Notes: a model not told the origin generated them from the letters alone. 64,000 nucleotides of DNA from Nonomuraea angiospora (GCF_014873145.1 NZ_JADBEK010000001.1:10044001-10108000); one strand, 5' to 3'; counted from the first letter of the stretch, positions 41,696 through 50,540 are shown. Numbers and translations are program-made.

Positions 41696-43341
41696 TGCTT
41701 CTCCAAGTAGCGATGCACGAGCGCGACGGCCATCGCGCCCTCGCCGACGGCGGAGGCCACTCTCTTGATCGAGTCGGCGCGTACGTCACCCGCGGCCAGC
41801 ACCCCGGGCACGTTCGTCTCCAGGAAGTACGGCTCGCGCCGAAGCGGCCAGTTACGCGGCCGCTTCCCGCCCTGCACCAGGTCGGGCCCGGTCAGCACGA
41901 ACCCCTTCTCGTCACGCTCGACCGTCTCGCCCAGCCACGACGTGTACGGCTCGGCGCCGATGAACACGAACAGCCACTGCGCGTCGACCGTGCGCGGCTC
42001 GCCCTTGGTCGAGAGCGTCAGCCGCTCCAGGTGGCCGTCGCCCTCGCCGCCGACGACCTCCGTCTGGAGGTGCACCTCGATGTTGGGGATCGCGGCGATC
42101 TGCTCGATGAGGTAGTGCGACATGGACTTCTCCAAACCGTCACCCCTCACCAACAAGTTGACCTTGCTCGCGAATCCCGACAGGTAGACGGCCGCCTGCC
42201 CGGCCGAGTTGGCCGCGCCCACGATGTACACGTCGGTGTCCTGGCAGGACGGGGCCTCGGTCAGGGCGGCGCCGTAGAAGACGCCCCGGCCGGTGAACTC
42301 GTCGAGCCCCGGCGCGTCCAGCCGGCGGTAGGTGACGCCGGTCGCCAGGATCACCGCGTGCGCGGCGATCTCCCCGCCGTCCTTGAACCCGATCACCCGT
42401 GCCTGCCCGCGCGGCTCCAGCGAGACGACCTTGCGCGCGGTCAGCAGCTCCGCCCCGAACTTCAGCGCCTGCCTGCGCGCCCGGTCCGCCAGCTGCTGGC
42501 CGGAGACGCCGTCGGGAAAGCCCAGGTAGTTCTCGATCCGGGAGCTCTGCCCCGCCTGGCCCCCTGAGGAGTAGGCCTCGACCAGCACGGTCTTCAGCCC
42601 CTCCGAGGCGCCGTAGACGGCCGCGCCGAGCCCGGCGGGCCCGCCGCCCACCACGATCAGGTCGTAGAAGTCGGTGGCCGGAGTGGTCGACAGGCCCACC
42701 GTCGCCGCCAGCGTCGCCTGGTCGGGCGACTCCAGGGTGGTGCCCTCGGAGGTCACCACGAGCGGCAGGTGGCAGCCCTCGCCGGCCGCCTTCACCAGCT
42801 GCGCGCCCTCAGGGTCCTCCGCCAGCATCCACCGGTAGGGCACGTGGTTGCGGGCCAGGAAGTCACGCACCCTGTACGACTGCGCCGACCACCGGTCGCC
42901 CACCACCCGCAGCTCGGACCGCTCGATCCGGTCGGTGCGCATCCAGGCGTCGAGCTGGCCGTCGATCACCGGGTAGAACTTCTCCTCCGGCGGGTCCCAC
43001 GGCTTGAGCAGGTAATGGTCCAGGTCCACCACGTTGATCGCCTGGATCGCGGCGTCGGTGTCGGCATAGGCCGTCAGCAACACCCTGCGCGCGTACGGAT
43101 ACATGTCCATGGCGGCCTCGAGGAACTCCACGCCGTTCATCTGCGGCATGCGGTAGTCGGCCAGGATGGCCGCCACCTCGTCGCCCCGCAGCCGCATCTC
43201 CCGGACGGCCTCGATGCCGTCGCGGGCCGCCTCGGCGCGGACAATCCGGTATTCGTGGCCGTAGCGGCGTCTCAGGTCGCGGGCCACCGCCCGAGAGACG
43301 CCAGGATCGTCATCAACAGTAACGATGACGGGCTTGTCCAT
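41692..43341 (-). CDS. Response regulator receiver fused to a thioredoxin-reductase-like flavoprotein
   Basis: 549 residues in three parts: receiver domain ~1-125 (acidic pocket DDD 10-12, phosphoacceptor Asp62 in LADYRMPQ, Thr90, Lys113); a thioredoxin/glutaredoxin-like segment ~150-215; and a TrxR-like FAD/NAD(P) domain from ~225 (VVGGGPAG; second Rossmann VYIVGAANSAG). The redox-active CxxC of thioredoxin reductase is replaced by GAAL (GRGVFYGAAL), leaving only a nearby single Cys. So the phospho-signal seems to control a flavoenzyme rather than DNA binding. First gene of the pair. Confidence 0.93.
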   Translation of the reverse strand: MDKPVIVTVDDDPGVSRAVARDLRRRYGHEYRIVRAEAARDGIEAVREMRLRGDEVAAILADYRMPQMNGVEFLEAAMDMYPYARRVLLTAYADTDAAIQAINVVDLDHYLLKPWDPPEEKFYPVIDGQLDAWMRTDRIERSELRVVGDRWSAQSYRVRDFLARNHVPYRWMLAEDPEGAQLVKAAGEGCHLPLVVTSEGTTLESPDQATLAATVGLSTTPATDFYDLIVVGGGPAGLGAAVYGASEGLKTVLVEAYSSGGQAGQSSRIENYLGFPDGVSGQQLADRARRQALKFGAELLTARKVVSLEPRGQARVIGFKDGGEIAAHAVILATGVTYRRLDAPGLDEFTGRGVFYGAALTEAPSCQDTDVYIVGAANSAGQAAVYLSGFASKVNLLVRGDGLEKSMSHYLIEQIAAIPNIEVHLQTEVVGGEGDGHLERLTLSTKGEPRTVDAQWLFVFIGAEPYTSWLGETVERDEKGFVLTGPDLVQGGKRPRNWPLRREPYFLETNVPGVLAAGDVRADSIKRVASAVGEGAMAVALVHRYLEKQ

Positions 43342-43419
43342 GTCTTCTCCCCACTCGTCCCTACTGGAAGCATGTCATGTGCGGGGGAGTCAGTAAGCAC
43401 TCGCTCATATCATGGTCGG

Positions 43420-43992
43420 ATGCGTACACGCGATCGCATCATCGACGCCGCCGAGCAGGCGATTCGGGAGTTCGGCATCGCGGGTGCCACCACCAAGCGT
43501 ATCGCCCAGCAGGCCGGCTGCTCCGAGGCGCTGCTCTACAAGCACTTCGCCGGCAAGGAGGCGCTGTTCCTCGCGGTCCTGCTGGAGCGGCTGCCCGCGC
43601 TCGGCCCCGCGCTGGCGCGGCTGCGGGAGAGCACCGGGCAGGGCGACCTGGCCGGCAACCTCGCCGAGTTCGCGCTGACGGCGCTGGAGTTCTACACCAA
43701 GGCCGCGGCCATCGCCTCCGGCCTGCTGGCCGACCCGTCGCTCATGGCGGGGTTCAGGGGCATGCTGGCGGCCAACGACATGGGGCCGCACCTGCCGATC
43801 CGGGCGCTGGCCGAGATCCTGCGGGCCGAGCAGCGCGGCGGCCGGCTCGACGAGGGCATCGACGCCGACGCCGCCGCGTCGATGCTGATGGGCGCCTGCT
43901 TCCACCGGGCGAACCTGTCGTACTACATCGAGCTCCCGGAGGCGGACGAGCCCTGGGCCGCCGCGATCACGCGCACGCTGGTGCGGAAGTGA
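43420..43992 (+). CDS. TetR-family transcriptional regulator
   Basis: 190 residues: HTH RIIDAAEQAIREFGIAGAT / KRIAQQAGCSEALLYKHF, then a helical ligand domain. Start ATG 43420 is set by the HTH position. Divergent from the receiver-oxidoreductase/kinase pair (78 bp), so it may regulate that pair. Upstream AGTAAGC-A-CTCGCTCAT (43392-43408) is a possible weak operator. Convergent with the SDR gene, 6 bp apart. Confidence 0.9.
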   Translation: MRTRDRIIDAAEQAIREFGIAGATTKRIAQQAGCSEALLYKHFAGKEALFLAVLLERLPALGPALARLRESTGQGDLAGNLAEFALTALEFYTKAAAIASGLLADPSLMAGFRGMLAANDMGPHLPIRALAEILRAEQRGGRLDEGIDADAAASMLMGACFHRANLSYYIELPEADEPWAAAITRTLVRK

Positions 43993-43998
43993 CGCCCG

Positions 43999-44760
43999 TC
44001 ACGCGATGACGCGGCTCTCGCCGCCGTCCACCAGCATCGAGATCCCGTTCACGAACGAGGCCCGCTCGCTGGCCAGGAACGCCACCACGTCACCGACCTC
44101 CTCCGGGCTGCCGACGCGCCCGACCGGCACCGCCTCGCCCCGCCGGGCCAGCCCCTCCTCGTCGCCCGCCAGCGTCCGCAGCCGGTCGGTGTCGATCGGG
44201 CCCGGCATCACGTTGTTGACCAGCACGCCGTCGCGGGCGACCTCGCGGGCCAGCGTGCGCACGACGCCGGCCACGGCCGAGCGGGTGGCGTTGGACAGCG
44301 CCAGGCCGTCCAGCGCCTCGCGGGCCGACCTGCTGGTGATCGTGACGATGCGGCCCCAGCCGCGCGAGCGCATCTCGGGCAGGACCGCGTACATCAGGCG
44401 TACGGTGCCGAGCAGGTTGCGCTGGACGGCGACGTCCCAGTCGGCCAGGCTCGTCTCGTCGAAGCGGCCGGACGGCGGCCCGCCGGAGCTGGCCACCAGG
44501 ATGTCGATCGGGCCGAGCACGTCACGCGTCTCCTCGACCACCCGCCGCGCCGCGTTCGGGTCCTCCACGTCGGCCAGCACGGCGTGCACGACCTTGCCGT
44601 ACTCCTGCAACTGCACGACCGCCTCCGCCAGCCGCTCCGGGTTGCGGGCGGCGACGCAGACGTCGCAGCCCTCCCGCGCGAGGCTCTTGGCGGCGGCGAG
44701 CCCGATGCCCGCGCTGCCTCCGGTGACGAGGGCGACCTTGCCCGAGATGCCGAGATCCAT
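43999..44760 (-). CDS. SDR-fold oxidoreductase with altered active site
   Basis: 253 residues: TGGSAGIG cofactor motif, ASSGG instead of NNAG, and ITSRSARE at the Ser position. Where YxxxK is expected the sequence has SxxxR (LSNATRSAV), so the catalytic Tyr and Lys are both replaced; similar variants exist in an actinobacterial 3-oxoacyl-ACP-reductase-like subgroup. It lies 8 bp downstream of an ECF41 sigma factor gene, and ECF41 factors are commonly linked to an oxidoreductase, epimerase or decarboxylase gene, so it is the probable sigma-dependent partner. Confidence 0.87.
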   Translation of the reverse strand: MDLGISGKVALVTGGSAGIGLAAAKSLAREGCDVCVAARNPERLAEAVVQLQEYGKVVHAVLADVEDPNAARRVVEETRDVLGPIDILVASSGGPPSGRFDETSLADWDVAVQRNLLGTVRLMYAVLPEMRSRGWGRIVTITSRSAREALDGLALSNATRSAVAGVVRTLAREVARDGVLVNNVMPGPIDTDRLRTLAGDEEGLARRGEAVPVGRVGSPEEVGDVVAFLASERASFVNGISMLVDGGESRVIA

Positions 44761-44768
44761 AGGGGCGA

Positions 44769-45656
44769 CTATAGATCGTCCGGGAGGGCCGCGACCTCTG
44801 CGCCGGGGGTGACGCGGGTGAGCTTGTCGGGGTTGAGCAGGCCGTAGATCCGCGTGATGACGCCGTCGCGGGCGTCGATCAGCACGACCTGGCGGTGGCC
44901 GGCGACCCGCGTCCAGAGGGCCGGCTGGCCGTTGACCTCGATCAGCCGGGAGTCGCCGAAGTCGTAGCGGCTGAGCAGGCCGTTGAGGAAGGCCACCACC
45001 TTGCGGCGCCCGAGGATCGGCCGCAGCGCGGCCCTGACCTTGCCGCCGCCGTCGTTGTAGGACACGACGTCCTCGTGCAGCAGCTCGGCGAGCGCCGCGA
45101 GATCGCCGCCCGCCGCCGCGTCCATGAACTTCGCCAGCAGCCTGGTGTGGTCCTCGGCCGACGGGTGGAACCGGTCGCGCCCCTCGGCGAGCCGGACGGA
45201 GGCCCGGCGGTGCAGCTGCCGGGCGTTGGCCGCGGAGGTGCCGACGATCTCCACGATCTCGTCGTACGGGAGCTCGAACGCCTCCCGCAGCACGAACACC
45301 GCCCGCTCCGGCGGCGACAGCCGCTCCATCAGATGCAGGGTCGCGTAGGAGACGGTGTCCCGCAGCTCGGCCGTGTCCAGCGGCCCCGCCTGCGCCGTCA
45401 TCACCGGCTCGGGCAGCCACGGCCCCGTGTACGCCTCGCGCCTGACCCGCGCCGAGCGCAGCTGGTCGAGCGCCAGCCGCGAGACCACGGTCACCAGGAA
45501 GGCGCGCGGCTCCTTGATCTCGCCCCGGTCGGTGCCCTGCCAGCGCAGCCAGGCCTCCTGCACGACGTCCTCGGCGTCCCACATGCTGCCGAGCAGGCGG
45601 TAGGCCAGCCCGAGCAGCATGGGGCGGTGCTCCTCGAAGTCCACGGTTGGCATCAT
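44769..45656 (-). CDS. ECF41-type RNA polymerase sigma factor (SigJ-like)
   Basis: 295 residues: sigma region 2 (HRPMLLGLAYRLLGSMWDAE, DVVQEAWLRW), region 4 (LSPPERAVFVLREAF) and a C-terminal SnoaL-like extension carrying YNDGGGKV and NPDKL, the hallmark motifs of ECF41. That extension replaces a separate anti-sigma factor and controls activity from within the protein. Two adjacent ATGs (45656, 45653). Probably in an operon with the SDR gene downstream. Confidence 0.93.
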   Translation of the reverse strand: MMPTVDFEEHRPMLLGLAYRLLGSMWDAEDVVQEAWLRWQGTDRGEIKEPRAFLVTVVSRLALDQLRSARVRREAYTGPWLPEPVMTAQAGPLDTAELRDTVSYATLHLMERLSPPERAVFVLREAFELPYDEIVEIVGTSAANARQLHRRASVRLAEGRDRFHPSAEDHTRLLAKFMDAAAGGDLAALAELLHEDVVSYNDGGGKVRAALRPILGRRKVVAFLNGLLSRYDFGDSRLIEVNGQPALWTRVAGHRQVVLIDARDGVITRIYGLLNPDKLTRVTPGAEVAALPDDL

Positions 45657-45741
45657 GCCCGGTCACCCGTGCGGGGGCCGAAGCGGGGGAGGCGGCAGTC
45701 CATGGGTGGAAAAGCCGCGGTAAGCATGATGAGCTTGGTGG

Positions 45742-46416
45742 GTGGCGAGAAATCTGATCCTGTCAGGAGGCCTGTTCCACGACTTCGCCGCCACGTCGGC
45801 CGCGCTCGCGGAAGTGCTCGCCGAGGTGGGGGTCGAGTCGGAGATCACCGAGGACATCGCGGGCGCGCTGAGCGAGCCGTCGGAGGTCCAGCTCATCACC
45901 GTCAACGCGCTGCGCTGGCAGATGGGCCAGGACCGCTTCGCCGACCTGCGCGACGAGTGGCGCTTCGCCTTACCGGCGCAGGCCCGCACCACGCTCCTCG
46001 ACCACCTCGACCGGGGCGGCGGGCTGCTGTGCATGCACTCGGCGTCGATCTGCTTCGACGACTGGCAGGGCTGGCCGCGCGTCCTGGGCGGCTGCTGGAC
46101 CTGGCCCAAGTCCCACCACCCGCCGCTGGGATGGACGGGCGTGCGGGTGCACGGCGATCACCCGGTGGTCGAGGGCCTGCGGGACTTCGACGTGGTGGAC
46201 GAGGTCTACAGCGACCTCGACATCCTGCCGGACGTCGAGCCGCTGGCGTCCTCGAACGGCCAGCCGCTGGTCTGGGCGCGGCCGGTGCGGCGCGGCCGGG
46301 TGTTCTACGACGCGCTGGGCCACGACACCAGGTCGTACGACAACGAGGTGCACCGCACGATGCTCCAGCGGGCCGCGCTGTGGCTGCTGAAGCGGCCCGT
46401 CACCATCAGGGAGTGA
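45742..46416 (+). CDS. ThuA-domain (glutamine-amidotransferase-like) protein
   Basis: 224 residues of the ThuA/trehalose-utilisation fold: LILSGGLFHDFAATSAALAE, GGGLLCMHSASICFDDW and ALGHDTRSYDNEVHRTMLQR near the end. ThuA-like proteins are linked to sugar utilisation and probably bind or oxidise keto-sugars; the exact reaction is unproven. GTG start. Its 3' end overlaps the convergent PPOX gene by 11 bp. The gene stands alone, with no sugar genes adjacent. Confidence 0.85.
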   Translation: MARNLILSGGLFHDFAATSAALAEVLAEVGVESEITEDIAGALSEPSEVQLITVNALRWQMGQDRFADLRDEWRFALPAQARTTLLDHLDRGGGLLCMHSASICFDDWQGWPRVLGGCWTWPKSHHPPLGWTGVRVHGDHPVVEGLRDFDVVDEVYSDLDILPDVEPLASSNGQPLVWARPVRRGRVFYDALGHDTRSYDNEVHRTMLQRAALWLLKRPVTIRE

Positions 46417-46828
46417 ACGACCAGCCGCTCCAGCGGGTCACGTCCACGACGATCACGGGGCCGGCGGGCCGGTGCTCGCGATACTGGCCGTACTTGGCCG
46501 CCAGCGCGTCGAGCGCCGGCTCGCGCTCCGGCCCCTCCTCCACGACGGCGGCCAGGCCGTCGGCGCGGGCCCACCACAGCCGGGCCCAGTCGTCCTCGTA
46601 GTGGTCGGCCAGCAGGCTGACCCGCGGGTTCTCCCGGATGTCGCGCACCCGTCTCAGGTCGGTGGTGGTCTTCGGCTTGTGATCGATCGCGGTCACCACC
46701 CGGTCCCCGATGACGGCGAAGGTGACGGGCACCAGGTGGGGCGTCCCGTCGCCGCTCGCCGTGGCCAGCCGCGCCACCCGCTCGCCCCGGAACCTCGCGC
46801 GGGCCCGCTCGCCGTCCATGCGCCCCAT
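46406..46828 (-). CDS. PPOX-class F420-dependent oxidoreductase
   Basis: 140 residues of the split-barrel pyridoxamine-5'-phosphate-oxidase-like fold: ARFRGERVARLATASGDG and HLVPVTFAVIGDRVVTAID, ending GPVIVVDVTRWSGWSF, the pattern of the TIGR03668 F420 group. Small cytoplasmic enzyme, probably reducing a quinone-like or biliverdin-like substrate with F420H2. ATG 46828 chosen; 46819 is equally possible. Confidence 0.85.
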   Translation of the reverse strand: MGRMDGERARARFRGERVARLATASGDGTPHLVPVTFAVIGDRVVTAIDHKPKTTTDLRRVRDIRENPRVSLLADHYEDDWARLWWARADGLAAVVEEGPEREPALDALAAKYGQYREHRPAGPVIVVDVTRWSGWSFTP

Positions 46829-46896
46829 TCTCACCGCCGGCGGACCGGTCCGGAACTTACAAGACCGCATGTCGCCGACATGGGCACGATGACCTC

Positions 46897-47784
46897 ATGA
46901 ACGTGAACCTTTCCGCGGTCCCCGGCTTCCTCGCCGGGCACGCGCGTGTTCTGGACCGCCGCCGCTACGACCTGCTCATGGGCGACGGCGACGCCGCCTC
47001 CGTGCTGGGCGCGCTGGAGGCCTACCGCAACCCCGACGGCGGGTACGGCTGGGGCCTGGAGCCGGACCTGCGCTCGCCCGAGAGCCAGCCGGGGGCGGCG
47101 CTGCACGCCTTCGAGGTGTTCGCGGACGTCGCCCCCGTGACCTCGCCGCGGGCGGCGGCGCTGTGCGACTGGCTGGAGTCGGTCACGCTGCCGGACGGCG
47201 GGGTGCCGTTCTCGCTGCCGCTCTCCGTGGGCGAGGCCACCGCGCCCTGGTGGGCGGGTGGCGACGCGGGCACCTCGTCCCTGCAGATCACCTCGATCTC
47301 CGCGGCCGCCGCCCACCGCGTCGCGGCCCACGACCCGGCCGTCGCCGCGCATCCGTGGCTGGAGCGGGCCACGCGATACTGCCTCGACGCGATCCAGGAG
47401 CTCGACACGATGCCGCACGCGTACGTGCTGGCGTTCGCGGTGCGTTTCCTCGACGCCGTGCACGGCACCCAGCCCAGGGCGGCCGACCTGCTCAAGCGGC
47501 TCGCCGCGCACATCCCCGCGGACGGGCGGGTGCCGGTCGAGGGCGGCACCGAGCACGAGACGCTGCGGCCGCTGGACTTCGCGCCCCACCCGGGGCGGCC
47601 GGCCCGCGACCTCTTCGAGCCCGACGTGATCGCGGCCGACCTCGTGAGGCTGGCGGGACAGCAGAAGGACGACGGCGGATGGGACGTGGACTACGCGCGC
47701 ATCTCCCCGGCCGGGGCGCTCGACTGGCGCGGGGCCGTCACCGTGAACAACCTCGCGCTGCTGCGCGAGAACGGCCTCCTCTAG
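46897..47784 (+). CDS. Prenyltransferase/squalene-cyclase-like alpha/alpha-barrel protein, function unknown
   Basis: 295 residues. Repeated helical pairs with Gly-rich turns (NPDGGYGWGLEPDL, LPDGGVPFSLPL, QKDDGGWDVDY) recall the alpha/alpha toroid of terpene cyclases and prenyltransferases. The DxDD motif of squalene-hopene cyclases and the zinc site of prenyltransferases are not seen, so the activity is open. No Shine-Dalgarno is obvious. The end overlaps the convergent MerR gene by 4 bp. Confidence 0.75.
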   Translation: MNVNLSAVPGFLAGHARVLDRRRYDLLMGDGDAASVLGALEAYRNPDGGYGWGLEPDLRSPESQPGAALHAFEVFADVAPVTSPRAAALCDWLESVTLPDGGVPFSLPLSVGEATAPWWAGGDAGTSSLQITSISAAAAHRVAAHDPAVAAHPWLERATRYCLDAIQELDTMPHAYVLAFAVRFLDAVHGTQPRAADLLKRLAAHIPADGRVPVEGGTEHETLRPLDFAPHPGRPARDLFEPDVIAADLVRLAGQQKDDGGWDVDYARISPAGALDWRGAVTVNNLALLRENGLL

Positions 47785-48401
47785 GGGGACAGGCGGCGGG
47801 CCGACTCCGACTCCTGGGCCATGCGGCGCAGCGCCTCGAACGCCTTGCCGTACAGGACGGTGCCGAGCACCAGGGCCTCCACGGCGGCCTCGCGCGGGCC
47901 GTCGAAGGGGATGGTGTTCATCTCGACCTCGGAGACGAGTTTCTGCGCGATCTCGACGTACGGCTTCAGGTCGACGGGCAGGCCGAGCTGGCGCATCCGG
48001 ACGATCGTCTGGGCCAGCTCGTCACGGGAGGGGGCGCCCGGAGTGACGTCCCAGCCCTGGTCGGCGATGAGGCGGTCGACCTCGTCGCGGGCGCTCTGCC
48101 ACTCCTCGCCGGGCTCGGGCTCGACCGCGGCGCTCAAGGCGTAGTGGGCGGTGCCGAGCAGCAGGTGCACGGGCAGCGACTCGTCCTCGACCGCCTCGAT
48201 GATCTTCTTGATCGAGGCGACGGGGAGCCGGCCCACTTCGAGCAGGGCTCGGATCAGGCGGAGTCTGCGCAGGTGGGACTCGTCGTACTCGGCTCTGGTC
48301 GCGGCTGTCTGCTCGCCCGGGTGCAGCAGGCTCTCGCGGAGGTAGTACTTGATCGTCGGGATGGCCACACCGGACTTGGCACTGAGTTCGGAGATGCGCA
48401 T
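47781..48401 (-). CDS. MerR-family transcriptional regulator
   Basis: 206 residues. N-terminal MerR winged helix (MRISELSAKSGVAIPTIKYY, LRESLLHPGE) with the dimerisation coil (LRRLRLIRALLEVGRLPVAS). The long C-terminal part is not a metal-binding type, so it probably senses an organic ligand. It lies 15 bp from the LysR gene, same strand. Confidence 0.9.
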   Translation of the reverse strand: MRISELSAKSGVAIPTIKYYLRESLLHPGEQTAATRAEYDESHLRRLRLIRALLEVGRLPVASIKKIIEAVEDESLPVHLLLGTAHYALSAAVEPEPGEEWQSARDEVDRLIADQGWDVTPGAPSRDELAQTIVRMRQLGLPVDLKPYVEIAQKLVSEVEMNTIPFDGPREAAVEALVLGTVLYGKAFEALRRMAQESESARRLSP

Positions 48402-48416
48402 CGATAGATAATAGCG

Positions 48417-49265
48417 CTATCCAGAGCGGGCGAGGTGCCGGGCCGCACTGAGGAGCTCGTGGACGTCCGTCTGGCGGTTCCAGAGGAAGACCACCTCCAA
48501 CGGTGGCACATCCTCTTTTATAGGGACAAAGGTGAGTGTGTCGGGGATGGTGGTGCCCTCGTGGACGCACAGCGCGTAGCCCGCGCCCTCCTCCACCAGG
48601 TTGAGGACCAGGTCGTGCGTGGCCGCGGCCGGGCCCAGGCGGGGGTGGAGGCGGTGCCGTACGAAAGCCTCCAGGAAGCGGCGGGCCCCGGCGACCGCGT
48701 CGGACTCCGGCATCACCAGCGGCTCGCCCGCCAGGTCCGCCAGCGACAGCGCCTCGTACGACGCCAGGGGGTGATCGCGGTGGAGCAGGGCACGCACCGG
48801 GAAACGGTGGACCAGCATGCGGGCCACGCCCCTGGGCAGCGAGCCCGGCGCGTAGCCGAGCCCGGCCTGCAGGGTGCCGTCCGCGATGGAGACGATCTGC
48901 TCGGCCGTCCCCATGGGGGCCACGCGCAGGTTGGAGGTCTGGAGCTGGGAGAGCAACCGGGCCACCACGTCCGCCAGCCCGTCGGCCACGCCCAGGCGCG
49001 CGGTCGTGGCCGTGTTCCTGGCGGCGGCCACGGCGCGGTCGAAGGCGTCGACCGCCACGGTGGCCTGGGCCAGGAAGGCCTCGCCCGCCGCGGTCAGCTG
49101 CACGCCGCTGGACGACCGGCTGAACAGCTCGACGCCGATCTCCTTCTCCAGGGCTCTGAGCTGCTCCGACAGCGTGGGCTGTGCGATGTGCAGCGCGGTG
49201 GCGGCGCGGCGGAGACTGCCCGCGCGGGCGATCGCCATCGCGTACCGGACGTAGCGTAGATCCAT
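48417..49265 (-). CDS. LysR-family transcriptional regulator
   Basis: 282 residues: MDLRYVRYAMAIARAGSLRR, HIAQPTLSEQLRALEKEIG and an effector domain. CynR/CatR-like in overall style. It is divergent from the thiolase gene (start 49470), with about 200 bp between them, and is a candidate regulator of it. Confidence 0.9.
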   Translation of the reverse strand: MDLRYVRYAMAIARAGSLRRAATALHIAQPTLSEQLRALEKEIGVELFSRSSSGVQLTAAGEAFLAQATVAVDAFDRAVAAARNTATTARLGVADGLADVVARLLSQLQTSNLRVAPMGTAEQIVSIADGTLQAGLGYAPGSLPRGVARMLVHRFPVRALLHRDHPLASYEALSLADLAGEPLVMPESDAVAGARRFLEAFVRHRLHPRLGPAAATHDLVLNLVEEGAGYALCVHEGTTIPDTLTFVPIKEDVPPLEVVFLWNRQTDVHELLSAARHLARSG

Positions 49266-49394
49266 CCCTCACCTCAGCGTGATGATGGGCTTATCGGTTG
49301 ATCACTCCTCCGTATTACAAGAGGACCTGCCTCCCGTGAAGATATTCAGTTATCCACTGGTGGCGACATTTCCGGATTGGGAACGGTTGCCGAG

Positions 49395-49404
49395 CAAGCG
49401 CTTG
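49395..49404. promoter_or_regulatory. CAAGCGCTTG palindrome upstream of the thiolase gene
   Basis: Perfect 10-bp palindrome (context GAGCAAGCGCTTGTCTC), 65 bp before the ATG. It shares the CAAGCG half-site with the catabolic operators but has no 2-bp centre, and is close to the published KstR2-type pattern AnCAAGnnCTTGnT. Confidence 0.45.
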
Positions 49405-49469
49405 TCTCGACTGCCCGGCGCGGGCTAGCGTGCCTCTACGGAGCGGGCCACGGACGTGGGAGGCGGCGG

Positions 49470-50540
49470 ATGCAGCCGTTTGCGGGGGTGGCGGCGGTGG
49501 CCGGGGTCGGGATGACGGCGCTGACCAGGGAGTCCGGGCGGAGCGAGCTGGAGCTGGCGGTCGAGGCGTGCCGGGCGGCGTGCGCGGACGCGGGGATCGG
49601 GCCGCGCGAGGTGGACGCGGTGCTCAGCTACCACCTGAACGACTCCGCGCCCGTCGTCCAGGTCGCGCGGGCCCTGGGGATCGAGCGGCTCGGGTGGCAC
49701 AACGACATCGCCGGGGGAGGCACGCAGGCGGCGTCGATCCTGGGCGACGCGGCGATGCTCATACATGCTGGTTTAGCGCGAAATATCGTGGTCTATCGGG
49801 CGCTCAACGGCCGCTCAGGCAAGCGCATGAACACCGTCTCCACCGGCCCCCAGGAGCGTTTCACGTACGGGCTGGCGGGCCCGATCCCGATGTTCGCCCT
49901 GGCCGCGACCCGCTACCTGCACGACACGGGCCTCACGGAGGAGCACCTGCACGCGGTCGTCGCCCAGTCCAGGCAGAACGCCAAGGCCAACCCCCGGGCC
50001 CTGCGCCGCGAACCCCTGGAACTCGCCGACTACCTCGCCCGGCCGTACGTGAGCACCCCCCTCCGCACGGCCGACTGCTGCCAGGAGACCGACGGGGCCT
50101 GCGCCCTCGTGGTCAGCGGCGTGCTCGACGGGCCACGCGTGCGGGCGGTCGTGCGCGGGGGCGGCCCCGGCTGCTCGTCGATGGACCGCGCCCCCGACGT
50201 CACCGCGATCTTCTCGGCGTACGTGGCGCCCATGCTCTGGGAGGCGTCCGGCCTGCGGCCGCCAGACGTGGACGTGGCACTGCCGTACGACGCCTACTCC
50301 TGGCTCGTGCCCCGGCAATTGGAGGACTTCGGGCTGGTCGAGCGCGGGGACCTGGGGGCGTACCTGCTGGAGCGCCGCCACGCCTGGGTCAACCCGCACG
50401 GCGGGCTGCTCTCGGAGGGCTACGTGCACGGCCTGAACAACGTGGCCCAGGCCGTCAGGGAGCTGCGCGGGGGGCGTGAGGTGGCTCTCGTGACGGGGTT
50501 CGGCGGCAGCTACGGGAGCGCGGCCCTGCTCGTGCGGTGA
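49470..50540 (+). CDS. Lipid-transfer-type thiolase homologue
   Basis: 356 residues of the SCP2/Ltp thiolase branch: VAGVGMTALTRESGRSE at the start, a GPIPMFALAATRYLHDTG segment in the middle and HGGLLSEGYVHGLNN at the C-terminus. The N-terminal nucleophile Cys of degradative thiolases has no counterpart (GWHNDIAGGGTQAAS). Such non-thiolytic members act as retro-aldolases with a DUF35 partner. The DUF35 protein at 17550 lacks a local thiolase and is a candidate partner. GTGGGAGG lies before the ATG. Confidence 0.87.
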   Translation: MQPFAGVAAVAGVGMTALTRESGRSELELAVEACRAACADAGIGPREVDAVLSYHLNDSAPVVQVARALGIERLGWHNDIAGGGTQAASILGDAAMLIHAGLARNIVVYRALNGRSGKRMNTVSTGPQERFTYGLAGPIPMFALAATRYLHDTGLTEEHLHAVVAQSRQNAKANPRALRREPLELADYLARPYVSTPLRTADCCQETDGACALVVSGVLDGPRVRAVVRGGGPGCSSMDRAPDVTAIFSAYVAPMLWEASGLRPPDVDVALPYDAYSWLVPRQLEDFGLVERGDLGAYLLERRHAWVNPHGGLLSEGYVHGLNNVAQAVRELRGGREVALVTGFGGSYGSAALLVR

